The notes under the pieces are model-generated. The model was not told where the DNA came from, did not search any database, and saw only the letters and a program-made list of their open reading frames with translations. Shown here in pieces: positions 45,145 through 54,711 of a DNA stretch of 64,000 nt; within the stretch, counting starts at the first letter, position 1, and every line of letters starts with the position of its first letter. Position numbers and translations under genes: made by a program. This DNA is from Sordariomycetes sp. S80-01Y (Eukaryota > Ascomycota > Sordariomycetes): assembly GCA_037042185.1 (NCBI GenBank), contig JAXQJY010000033.1, positions 868,001-932,000 of the forward strand, given 5' to 3'.

Positions 45145-46737
45145 GGTGGTGGATGTGAAGTCGAAGCTTTGAAGGGTTGTTCGATGTGCGGGAGAGAGGT
45201 GTGCTGGATGCTGGGCTTAACGAGAACTCTTCGGTAGGATCACCGAGCCTTATGTACTCGCAGACATATGGGGCGTTTCACGGCATCGTAGACACCAGGC
45301 TCACCTCACTTGCCTCAAGTTGGACTCGGATGGTGCCGTCCGCGGTCTGGCTCGCCCCATCGGCACCGGGGGGTTGTGGGCGTCGTTGTTGACTGGCGCA
45401 GAAAAGGGGCCCGGGTCCGACGTCCCACCTCACCCCTTCTCCCCCCTTACCGGAACTTGCTACGGCCCCCACAAACCGAGGTGGTGAAATGCAAAATCCT
45501 CCAACCAGAGCACCCGGGCAGCCTCAGGGCATCATCCATCTCGGCAGATTTATCGAGACGGGAATAGGCTTGTCCCACCATCGGGAAATGCGGAGCCGAT
45601 GCAAGTGTGTGTGTGGCTTACGGCTGCCGGTACTGCGCTGGCCTGCTGCCCTTTAATCCGGGGGGGAGAAGGTTTTCTTCCATTGTCCAAGAAGTAGGCC
45701 ACCTCGAGGCTCGGGACAAGCTGACTCCCAAAGACGAGTTGACGAAGCAAATTGCCTGACCCTCCACGGAGGAGAAACAATAGATCAGAACCTTCGCCGG
45801 TCCAAGTCCGGGCCGTCGGAGTGTGGCGTTTCAAGCGAAACGTGTTCATCTCCCCCGTCAAGGCCCATGTTTCATCGCGTTTCGACACTCGCCGCACCAG
45901 CACGCCCGATTGGCTCGCTTCTAACCTTGGGCGCGATAAGCTTATTCCTTAGGTAGATTTCCTCGTGTCGGAGCGAGGTCGCCTTACGAGTGGAATGCGA
46001 GGCCTCAGCGACGGGATTATCTTCTGCTTGGTGGGTGTCACTACTCCTCCTGACCGCGGAGTATCTCAATAGGGTGTCTTCTCGACGATTTCTCCGTGCT
46101 AGGGCGTCCGGCTCCAGTGCAGCGGCATTAGATTAAGTTTTGCCACCTCGAGCTCACGGACAAGTACATATCCTCGATCCACAAATGTCATTCAAGGAAG
46201 AACTTGACATGACAAAGGTGGCCCGGAAACGAGTGCTCTTGGCGTGTCAGGCGACTGATGGAGACCTCGTGTGTCCCTGTTTCTGATACCTAGGGGACGT
46301 GGACGCAGTCCCGAGGAAGCCCACACGTGTGGGCCTCGCGGTGGGCAGTCGACGGGACTTTGCGGCGCTTGTTCTTGGCTGAGGTTCAAATCAAGTTCTT
46401 GCCCTGGTATCCCAAACAGCCAAGCTAGTATGCCCTCCACCTCTGCACCTCACCGAGACTCGCACTCCGGCAAGTGGTACAGTGAATAAAGTGTCTACTC
46501 GCCAGTACTCTATCTCTTTTTTTCTAATTTGGGCGGTTTTAAGGGTTATAGACTAAGGAGCTAAGCAGCAGAAGTCAAATGTCGCCTTCGTTTACTACGA
46601 TTGGTCTGAGCCTGTCATCATAGCTTATCCACGCGCATGGACTGTGATTCGTATGCAACAAATATTAGAGTACAAGGTTCTGGAAACACTCTTCGTCATT
46701 TGCTTCCTTCGATGTGCAACACTTCCGGAGCGCAGCT
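45145..46737. other. Intergenic stretch, no gene recognised
   Basis: 1.6 kb. Short frames only. The right part (46,490-46,700) is relatively AT-rich, as expected for the 3' flank of the small gene at 46,738. Confidence 0.4.
45249..45256 (-). promoter_or_regulatory. TATA-like box of the pectate lyase gene
   Basis: ACATAAGG on the minus strand, about 105 bp upstream of the ATG at 45144. Assigned by position and sequence only. Confidence 0.35.
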
Positions 46738-46992
46738 CTACTCCCGCGTCCCTCGAAACCACTCAGGGAAAAAGTAGTACTCCAGGGTTATGACATCCGC
46801 CACGGCAGCAACCCCAAGCCCGATCTTTATGTTCCGTCTCGTATTTGGCTCGAGTCTCCTCCACCAGCCCGAGGGTCGGGGTGCGGTCGCGTCGGTAGAC
46901 TGGCATAGGGTGGTTGCTGTGGAAAAGGGCGTGCCCCGGCGGATGACGGTTTGGGGGACAGGGCCGCTGAGGCGTGCGATGATTGCAGACAT
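46738..46992 (-). CDS. Small probable mitochondrial membrane protein, 84 aa
   Basis: ATG 46992 (MSAIIARLSGPVPQTVIRRG) in a good context (CGCCATGT). The frame is open 43 codons upstream but those lack character. The N-terminus is basic, hydroxylated and without acidic residues up to about residue 30, like a mitochondrial presequence. After WWRRLEPNTRRNIK comes one hydrophobic helix (IGLGVAAVADVITLEYYFF) and a short tail (PEWFRGTRE). No named family was recognised. An inner-membrane protein is plausible from the layout only. Confidence 0.55.
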   Translation of the reverse strand: MSAIIARLSGPVPQTVIRRGTPFSTATTLCQSTDATAPRPSGWWRRLEPNTRRNIKIGLGVAAVADVITLEYYFFPEWFRGTRE

Positions 46993-47449
46993 GGCGGAAG
47001 TGGGCCGAAGTTCGGTGGCAACGGTGCGGGTGATTTGCTTTTGCGTACTGGCTGTAGGTCTCTTTCTGTATGAGTTGTTTGGATTAGCTAGTGAAGAGGA
47101 TTGCTCTCTATTGATATACACCGAGCATGCGTAAAGTGGCGTTATGGTGGTCGCGATGCTGCGTTATGTTGGAGAGCGAGATTGGCTCCCCACCGTTATG
47201 CTTATTCGACATGCTACGGAGCTGTGTAAAAGGGGCCGGGTCTAATGTGACGAAATAATTCAGCTTAACGGTGAGTGTATTTTCTGTTCGGATGAGTCAT
47301 TGGTGATTATAATTCCATTAGCAGCGGCAGGGTAACGTCTAAGCATAACTGCTCTATTCTCGCTAAATGTCTGATGGCAGAAAAAAAGGGTGCTGCGCAC
47401 AAGACCGCCAAATATGCGCGGCACCGGAAACGCTAGAAGCTACTCATTA
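46993..47449. other. Spacer, nothing recognised
   Basis: 457 bp between the small gene's start and the helicase stop. Confidence 0.4.
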
Positions 47450-50401
47450 TCATCTTCTGGGGCCCTGGGGGCGACTAATCGTTAGAGGCTTGAAAGGTTT
47501 TCTCAGGCGATCCATCGACGGCGGCGGCCCCATCCCAACTGGCCGGCGGACACCCCCTTCCTGAGACCGCATCGACGTGAACGTCGTGGCGTGGAAGCTG
47601 ACTGCCGGCTTGTGCATGGCCCTAGACTCAGGCGGAATTTGCTCTTGCTGGGCCTCAGGCGACGGCGGCCTCGCAGGCGAGCTAGAGAAACCAGCGTATC
47701 TATTCTTCGTGTCCTCCTTTTCAGCCTTGGAGCCGCTCGGTCGGGGCAGCGTCCTCCCCGTGGCCAGCTTGTGCTCTGTCAAGCCGGTTGCCACAGACCT
47801 AGCTCCTGCTTCTGCCCGTGAAGCAGATCGTTCGGCTGCGGCACGATATCGGCTATAAGAAGCAAAGGCTGAGTGTTGCTCCACGGGCGGCCTGGCCGTT
47901 TGCGATTCTTGTTGTCGATGCCCCTGGTTTACGTATCCGAGTAGGCTCCGCTGGTCCGCGGGTCTTCGACTTGTGGCCTTCTTTTCCACCTGTTTGCTGG
48001 CTGTCGCTGACGCTTGCTGAGCATTTGCCGTAGCCATCGCGTTGCGATGGGCTCCTGCGGAGACAAACCCTGGCAGCGACGGCAGCGTGAAGCCCGCAGA
48101 TTGCTCCATAGTTGTCGAGTATTGCCGGTCCCATTGAGGTTCCCCAGAGTCGTCGAAGCTGGCGGCAGAGTTATTGCTACGTTGTCGCTTGGGTGCCCTA
48201 GAGTAGTGGTCCGTCGGTCCTCCCGGGTTGTCATCAGGATTTTTAGGATCGACCGGGTCGATTGGGAAGGCGTCATCCTCGGGCGAGAACATCGGCGGTA
48301 GCTTGTCGAATATGACCTTTGAACTGGGCGCATCCCTCCCGAGGATTTTGGCCACCGTTTCGACGACTGGCCGATCGAAGGACGGCCCCTTTGGAGCAAA
48401 GATCTTCTCGGCAAACGGGCTCAGAAAGTGCGAAAGCTCAGTCTTCTGGCTCAGCCCCTGAGAACCGTAGAGCGGGCAGCTGAGATAGAGCAGCGCTTGG
48501 GCCCGGGTCATCGCGACGTAAAGCAACCTCCGCTCCTCGTCAAGATCCTCGGAACGAGCATGTGGTATGGAACCAGTGTACACAGAAGGTATGAAAACAA
48601 TAGGCCATTCTAAACCCTTCGCCGCGTGAATGGTCGAGATCGTCACCAATGACGACTTGTCATGTTCTCCATCGTCTCGCTGTGCGTCTGAAGCCAGAGA
48701 CACGTTCGCGAGGAACTTCCCAAGCACGCTGTCCTGTTTCGACTGCACCATGCTGCTTACTTCCGGCAAATCATCGTCGTCAGACCCGGCAAAGTCGCGC
48801 ATGAAGTCCGCCACGAGGCTGACAAATTCCTGTACGTTCGCCCAGCGAGTTTCGTGATCATCCACATGCTCTTCTTCCAAATACTTCTTGTAGTTCAACT
48901 GTGAGATGAGCGACTCAACTAGGTGAACAAGGGTGAAAGGGCTGCCTGGTGTGACATCTTCGGCCTTTTTGCGTAGATTACTGACGATCCGAATGAAATC
49001 AGCGCTGAGCTTCTGCTCCATCTTCGCCCGGATATTTGTTGTTGCCTTGCGTTCGCCACGGCAGTGTTTGCAGATCACAGACCACACTGTCATCTTGGCC
49101 TGCTCAGCTTCTGCCAGAAGTGACTTGATGGTAGCCTCGCCGATTCCTCGTCGGGGTATGTTTATGACACGTGCAACCCCATCGTTGTTGCTGGGTTGGT
49201 AGATCAGTCGGAGATAATCTACCAAGATCTTGATCTCCTTGCGTTCGTAAAATTTATGGCCTCCAATCATGCGATACGCAACACCAGCTTTGCCAAGAGC
49301 CGACTCGATGTGACGGGAGAGAGATGCAGAGCGGAGAAGTATAGCAACGTCTTCTTGTTTAAGCATGCCCCCAAACATCATCATAGCTCTTCTGATCTCC
49401 TTGACAATCCACTCTGCTTCCTTGGAAGAGCTTCCCAGTTTTCTCAAGACTGGCCGCTCGCCCTTAGCGTGAACGGGCAGCAAAACCTTCTGATACCGCT
49501 TTTTGTCCTCCTGAATAACCTTGAGCGAGACGTTGAGGATAGATTGTGATGACCTGTAGTTTTCTTCGAGGGACACCTCGTGGGTCCCTTCGTACTCGCG
49601 CAGCAAGCGGTAGAGATTCCTGACTTCCGCGGATCGCCAGCCGTAAATGCTCTGATCAGGATCTCCCACCACAGTGATGCGGTTCCTTTCCTGCGCGAAG
49701 AGCTTCATGAGCTCATATTGGATGCCATTTGTATCCTGGTATTCGTCGATCAAGACAGCTTGCACGTTGGACATGCACGAGGGATGCTGTCGAAGCAGGT
49801 CCACGCAGCGAACCAGCAAGTCGTCGTAGTCTAGGAGGTTAGAGCGCTCGAGATGCTCTTGATACTCCTTGAAACATTTCTTGAGCTCGGGGCTGTCATC
49901 CTGCTTTTGCGTCTTTTGCGTGAGGAGCGCCTCTGTACCCTTCGCCTTTTTTTTACTGATCCATGACTTGGCGTATGCTGGTTCGATCTTGAGTTGATGC
50001 CTTTCACAAATCCTTTTGATGATGCCCCTTGAGTCTCCGTCGTCCGCGATGCTGAACTTTGAGTCGAGGCCAATGCGGCTGCCGTAGGCTGCCAAGTAGC
50101 GTCTCGAAATGGAATGAAAAGTTCCCAGAACGATCTTCTTCCGGACCTCTTCTCCCAGTATCTTCCCAATTCGCTCTCCCATTTCCTTTGCGGCCTTCAC
50201 CGTGAAGGTGGCGACGATAACGTCGCACGGTCTGTAGCCAACATGCCGAATGAGCCAGACGACGCGTGATGTGAGCGTGTGTGTTTTGCCACTTCCCGGA
50301 CCAGCCAGAATCGCGACTGTTGATTTCGTGGACGTGACTGCTTTGCGCTGAGCGTCATTGAGGGTATTCAAGAGAGCAGAATCGGGGCTGGATGTTGACA
50401 T
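47450..50401 (-). CDS. SRS2: UvrD/Rep-type DNA helicase, Srs2 family
   Basis: Intronless, 983 aa. Superfamily 1A motifs in order: Q-motif LNDAQRKAV (14-22), Walker A AGPGSGKT (33-40), Ia VATFTVKAAKEM, II DEYQDTN (about 217-223), III GDPDQSIYGWRSAE, IV ENYRSSQSIL, V STIHAAKGLEWPIVFIPSV and VI DEERRLLYVAMTRAQ. The C-terminal 300 residues are disordered and Ser/Arg/Pro-rich. They hold a possible PCNA-contact sequence QRSLLGYV (817-824). Size and tail fit Srs2, which removes Rad51 filaments and moves 3' to 5', better than the shorter mitochondrial Hmi1. Role: antirecombinase and fork-repair helicase in the nucleus. Confidence 0.88.
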   Translation of the reverse strand: MSTSSPDSALLNTLNDAQRKAVTSTKSTVAILAGPGSGKTHTLTSRVVWLIRHVGYRPCDVIVATFTVKAAKEMGERIGKILGEEVRKKIVLGTFHSISRRYLAAYGSRIGLDSKFSIADDGDSRGIIKRICERHQLKIEPAYAKSWISKKKAKGTEALLTQKTQKQDDSPELKKCFKEYQEHLERSNLLDYDDLLVRCVDLLRQHPSCMSNVQAVLIDEYQDTNGIQYELMKLFAQERNRITVVGDPDQSIYGWRSAEVRNLYRLLREYEGTHEVSLEENYRSSQSILNVSLKVIQEDKKRYQKVLLPVHAKGERPVLRKLGSSSKEAEWIVKEIRRAMMMFGGMLKQEDVAILLRSASLSRHIESALGKAGVAYRMIGGHKFYERKEIKILVDYLRLIYQPSNNDGVARVINIPRRGIGEATIKSLLAEAEQAKMTVWSVICKHCRGERKATTNIRAKMEQKLSADFIRIVSNLRKKAEDVTPGSPFTLVHLVESLISQLNYKKYLEEEHVDDHETRWANVQEFVSLVADFMRDFAGSDDDDLPEVSSMVQSKQDSVLGKFLANVSLASDAQRDDGEHDKSSLVTISTIHAAKGLEWPIVFIPSVYTGSIPHARSEDLDEERRLLYVAMTRAQALLYLSCPLYGSQGLSQKTELSHFLSPFAEKIFAPKGPSFDRPVVETVAKILGRDAPSSKVIFDKLPPMFSPEDDAFPIDPVDPKNPDDNPGGPTDHYSRAPKRQRSNNSAASFDDSGEPQWDRQYSTTMEQSAGFTLPSLPGFVSAGAHRNAMATANAQQASATASKQVEKKATSRRPADQRSLLGYVNQGHRQQESQTARPPVEQHSAFASYSRYRAAAERSASRAEAGARSVATGLTEHKLATGRTLPRPSGSKAEKEDTKNRYAGFSSSPARPPSPEAQQEQIPPESRAMHKPAVSFHATTFTSMRSQEGGVRRPVGMGPPPSMDRLRKPFKPLTISRPQGPRR

Positions 50402-51755
50402 TGCGTCGACGCGTCAGGCTTGTCGCGCTCAATGGCGAGTTCAGGTCTCAGGTTCTTCATTGAGACTTCATTGAGGTTTGAGGAGAAGGTAATCGCGAAT
50501 TGAGTGATGCCAGCCAGTTTGAAACGCACCATGAGACCCTCAGAAGTCATTGACATGTATTACTCCCTCCAGTGCAGGCGCGAGACGTGATCCGTCCAAG
50601 TCCGTGTGGGGCATTCATGATCGCGCGGTCACGTGCGTACCCTCCTCGTCGACAGGCACGCGCCAGAAAGCACATCAGAATGGGTTGACTTCCCTGCTGA
50701 CGACCTTTTCGTGATGATAGAAAAGCTCACAGTCCATGGCGTAGATGACTTACCAATAACGTGATCTCTATTCCGTAGGTTACCTTTCGTGGGTGACCAG
50801 TGTATGCAGTGTGCTGTGATTGTTTGTTGAATTGGGCATAGTACGGAACAGCTTGGTGATCACTGGTGAATCGGTGTGATTCGGCAGTGACAATTCTTTC
50901 ATTCTGGTCGAGTAGGGGCATCCACGAGCCCTCCGGATGTGACAACATGTCTTCATTGACGCTATTACCAAAAGCGAGAGCCATATGCGAGATGTAGGGT
51001 AGTCTACTGCAAGGGTCTCGCCGACTGACGCCTGTGCCTATGCGCCTCGCCCACCCAGGCTCAGAGGAGGCTCCTTGACTTGTGGGGTATAGCATGGGTG
51101 GCACCGTCGTTAATTCAAGCAAGCTTTCTCCTCAACACATGGCACTGCACCCAGAACCTCTGCATCGGTAGGAAAGCGGTCTCGACTCGTGACCAAGAGG
51201 GTAAATATTGGATGCTCTGGTCCTGGTCTTTGGATTTTAGGTTGGAAGAGAGGCGTCGGGGGAGGGACCCCGCTTTGACGGCCAGCCTGAGCCAGTGCCA
51301 TGTCACTGTCACTGCCAGTGGCCACCAAAATTGGAACGAAATGGCGGGGCCCGGCCACCTGCAGCAATATTGGCCAATCAGTACGAGGCATCTCAACGTC
51401 GGCGCTTAACGTGCCTGGCCGTCACGATCAACCGTCCAACCACATGCCGCATCAACTGCAGCTCCCAAGACTCTCATCACTTCTTGCGAGCACTATCAAA
51501 TCGCCGTCATGCGTTGCCAAAGCCCATTCGCTCGGTACCCCGGCGCTAACCTGGGACATGCTACTGCCGTCCGCGCATCACCAGCCGCCTGACCTATCCT
51601 ATATACCTCTACTTGCCGTCGAACCGACTGATCCCTTCACTTTTACTCGAGCCATGTTTCGTTGCTGTTCCTCAGGAGGTCACATCACACAGCGATCCCC
51701 GACGCCGTATCCTCCTGGGCCTCCACCGCTGCCTCCTTAAAGGACTGCCTGCACC
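50402..51755. promoter_or_regulatory. Divergent promoter region of SRS2 and the single-pass membrane protein
   Basis: 1.35 kb. A CCTATATACC TATA-like sequence lies near 51,597-51,606, about 150 bp upstream of the ATG at 51756. No gene was recognised; the minus frame at 50,727-51,122 has no family character. Confidence 0.45.
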
Positions 51756-53330
51756 ATGGGAGCGAGGCTTCATCCTCTTTTCTCTCTGCTCATCGTGACG
51801 CCTACACTCCTTACGTCTCTCGTTCACGCTCAGCAGCAACTCACACACTCAATACTATCCGAGAGGAATTTCGACCCGTTAGGGCAAGATACACCATCTC
51901 CGCAAGACGGACCCCCAATATCACAAGACGCCCTCAGAGACTTTGCCTACCTGCCAGCGCAGATTGGTGGTATTGTCGGTGCATACGCAGTCTCTTTGGT
52001 GCTGGTCGCCATAACTCTACTGTCTCTGGCCAAGAAGCGTCGCGAGCACCTCCACGCGGGCAACGACGAGATCGACTTTGACGTCGACGACGCCAAAGAA
52101 TACCTCCAGCTCCGCATAGTCCCCCCGCAGGACTTTGTCCAGTCGCCAGCCACGATACCTAACTTCTCTTATCCTTCACCGAGGAAGACCGAGTTCGACA
52201 ACTTTGAGACATCTTTCGAGGTTGAGCCCGCGCCCTACATCTACCCTTCGCCTAGCTCGTCAATCGGGCCGCTAGGAATCAACCCTTGGGTCGACCAACG
52301 AGTCGTCGCAGCAGACAAAGCCATGGCACAAGACCAGCTGGAGGACATGTACAAGCATGTCATGGAGCATGAGGCTGCCAAGCAGAAGGGCATTCATCTC
52401 AATGGACCCTCCTACCCTGCCGACTCCCGTCCCACCAGTATTGAGAAGCCGGCACCAGTCACGTTGGCCAAGAAGGGCAAATCGAAGCCCGCCAGCTTGA
52501 ACCTCAGCAATACCAAGGAAGAAAAGAGCAGCGGGTCGAAGACATCGTCGCTCCTATCTGCCTTGAGATCGCCGAAGAAGAAGTCGGTCAAGGGGGTTAG
52601 CATATCTTCACCTATCATGACGCCCCAGTCGGCGACTTTCCCCCGTCACTCCGATGCGTCGTCAATGCACGCCATCCCTCAGCGTCACTACGCCCCCCCT
52701 CCTCCGCCTCCTGTACCGACCGACCAGGCTTCCTTCGTCGGCTCCAACAGGACCAGGAGCGTGGCTCACATGACGCCCGATCAATCACCTGAAAGTGTGC
52801 AAAGCATCGACGAGCGCCTGGGCGCCCAATTGGACGCACGTCAGAACAATCAATATCACTCAAGGGTCGGCTCGCAGTCCTTCCCCGAACCCGACCCAGA
52901 GTCGGCAGTGTCTGAGCATTCCCAAGCGCCCCTTGTCGGTCTGCCGCGGTCACCTAAGCCTGGTGCAACATTCCCAAGCTTGCCTGCATCGCCTAAGCCA
53001 GGGGCCACCTTCTCGCGACCCAATGCGCCGTCCGCCGTTCGCACTGGCGGCGCACTCCCACTGCGAGCTTATGAGCCTGCTCTGACGTCTCCCTCTGCCG
53101 TCCCTCAGACGACCAAGCAGACCGTGTTTGAGCGTAAGGGTCCACTTTCGCCGGGCATGAGCGCTCGTACCCCTGGTACTGGCGTTCCTTACACGCCGTA
53201 TCAACCCTTCACACCTTGCATGCCCGTCACTCCCTCCTTGGTTACGAAGGAAGACAGGAAGCGAATGAAGAAGATGGTACCCAAGACTCCGACTTTGGAG
53301 ATGGTCCAAAGCTCGGATGATGTTTGGTAG
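51756..53330 (+). CDS. Single-pass membrane protein with conserved C-terminal motif, unknown function
   Basis: Intronless, 524 aa. Signal peptide MGARLHPLFSLLIVTPTLLTSLVHA, a short outer part of about 45 residues, and one membrane helix at about 71-92 (GGIVGAYAVSLVLVAITLLS) followed by KKRRE, so the long C-terminus should be cytosolic. The tail is Ser/Pro-rich with a PPPPPP run, two SPKPGATF repeats, and a conserved end: TGVPYTPYQPFTP, then KEDRKRMKKMVPKTPTLEM. I recall this type from Pezizomycotina genomes as an uncharacterised membrane protein. A role in signalling or wall sensing is only a guess. Confidence 0.78.
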   Translation: MGARLHPLFSLLIVTPTLLTSLVHAQQQLTHSILSERNFDPLGQDTPSPQDGPPISQDALRDFAYLPAQIGGIVGAYAVSLVLVAITLLSLAKKRREHLHAGNDEIDFDVDDAKEYLQLRIVPPQDFVQSPATIPNFSYPSPRKTEFDNFETSFEVEPAPYIYPSPSSSIGPLGINPWVDQRVVAADKAMAQDQLEDMYKHVMEHEAAKQKGIHLNGPSYPADSRPTSIEKPAPVTLAKKGKSKPASLNLSNTKEEKSSGSKTSSLLSALRSPKKKSVKGVSISSPIMTPQSATFPRHSDASSMHAIPQRHYAPPPPPPVPTDQASFVGSNRTRSVAHMTPDQSPESVQSIDERLGAQLDARQNNQYHSRVGSQSFPEPDPESAVSEHSQAPLVGLPRSPKPGATFPSLPASPKPGATFSRPNAPSAVRTGGALPLRAYEPALTSPSAVPQTTKQTVFERKGPLSPGMSARTPGTGVPYTPYQPFTPCMPVTPSLVTKEDRKRMKKMVPKTPTLEMVQSSDDVW

Positions 53331-54711
53331 GCTAATTCGCCGCATAGCGGACAGGTGCGGAGGTCCATAATTCCATTCACTACACATATCCTAGATACCA
53401 CGGAGTCACCCAAGCAGGGGCTGCATCATGTCGCCATGACTACTTTCATAGATTCTCCAAGGGGCGATATCACCCGGCCAGGGCTGGACCTTGGAACATG
53501 GTCGCAGTCAAGGCCAACACAATACCACATACATCAAAATAATACTCGACCTTACAAAATGTGCATGACCTTTGCTTCCTCTGTTTCGTTCACTAAAGCC
53601 CAAAAGACCATGACCTTTGTTGCTCAGTCAGGCTAATTCCGAAAGTTGTAGCGGCAATCATGGACGGTACAGCCCAGTGCATCGGCCCTCCGGCTTCGAA
53701 GACCCAGCAGCAGCGTGCTGATTTCACGTTTGTGAGCGTCCATTGACAAAGAAGCTCTGAAACATCACATCGAGGAGACCTTGATCGGGGCTAACATATG
53801 ACAGACTCAATGGAGCCGAATTTGCTCATGTGTTCTACGCGCGCTGCCTGACATGATGCCCTCTGAGGGACAGGGGCCTAGTGCTAGTGTCGCAAAGCTC
53901 GAGGTTTTGCTTCTTGATCGCATCATGGAGAGGCTTCTATGACAGACGAGCTGAAAGAGCAGCGGGTCAAACCGAGAGCTGGAACGAAGCGCGAACAATA
54001 GCGCAAAGCTCAAAAAGTAAAATTAATTCTGAGTTGGAGTGATTGAAGTCGTACGTCGAATGGTGGCTGAGCCTCAACCTGGAAGGACTCGGAGGTGCAC
54101 GAAGCGGCTGAGTCATCGATGGGAACCTGTGGACTCAGATGTACGTACCGCGGAACCCGCAATCGGACCCTGCTGCTTTGCGCGAATGGGATGATGTCGG
54201 TGCCAGAATCGTACGATTTCCCACCGACGTATGCCAACAGCCTCCCGTCGGCCATGGGACAGTCTGGATTCCGGAGCCCGAATAGAGTTCAACATGACCT
54301 CCATCCAGATCCGCCTCTTCCTGTCACACCACATCTCGATATCTCCTGCCAGGCACCCGACTTTTCGCGAGCGTTGACCGTCCTCGACCGTACTCGACCG
54401 TCCCTGACGACCTGACACGACTCCGACTCTATCCGCTACCCCAATCATCTGCCTCGCGCACCTCGAACGTAATTCACGGTTTTCTCTGCACTCGGACCTC
54501 GCCTGATCTGCTCGGGACCTGCCGACTGCCTGCCTTAGACCCTGGTCCTTACCTGTGTGGACGAGCGCAGATTTGGAGTCAGCCCATACCGATATTATCT
54601 CCAGACCACCGTGCGTGTGCCGCTCTCGACCTCTGGCATTGCTTGCCCACCATCACCCTACTCTGCGTGGCGACGCTACTCTCCCACCCCTATTGATTAC
54701 GATAGCACACA
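53331..54711. promoter_or_regulatory. Upstream region and leader of the SREBP gene
   Basis: 1.38 kb. The stretch 54,330-54,711 is rich in CGACC and TC tracts and probably a long leader with short upstream frames (54,555 and 54,557 onwards). ATCACCC-like cores occur (53,466-53,475) but none matches the full SRE. Confidence 0.4.

Noticed and set aside
53330-54711. Sterol regulatory elements in the SREBP promoter
   Set aside because: Only ATCACCC-like cores; none fits the whole 10-base SRE, so self-regulation is not claimed.
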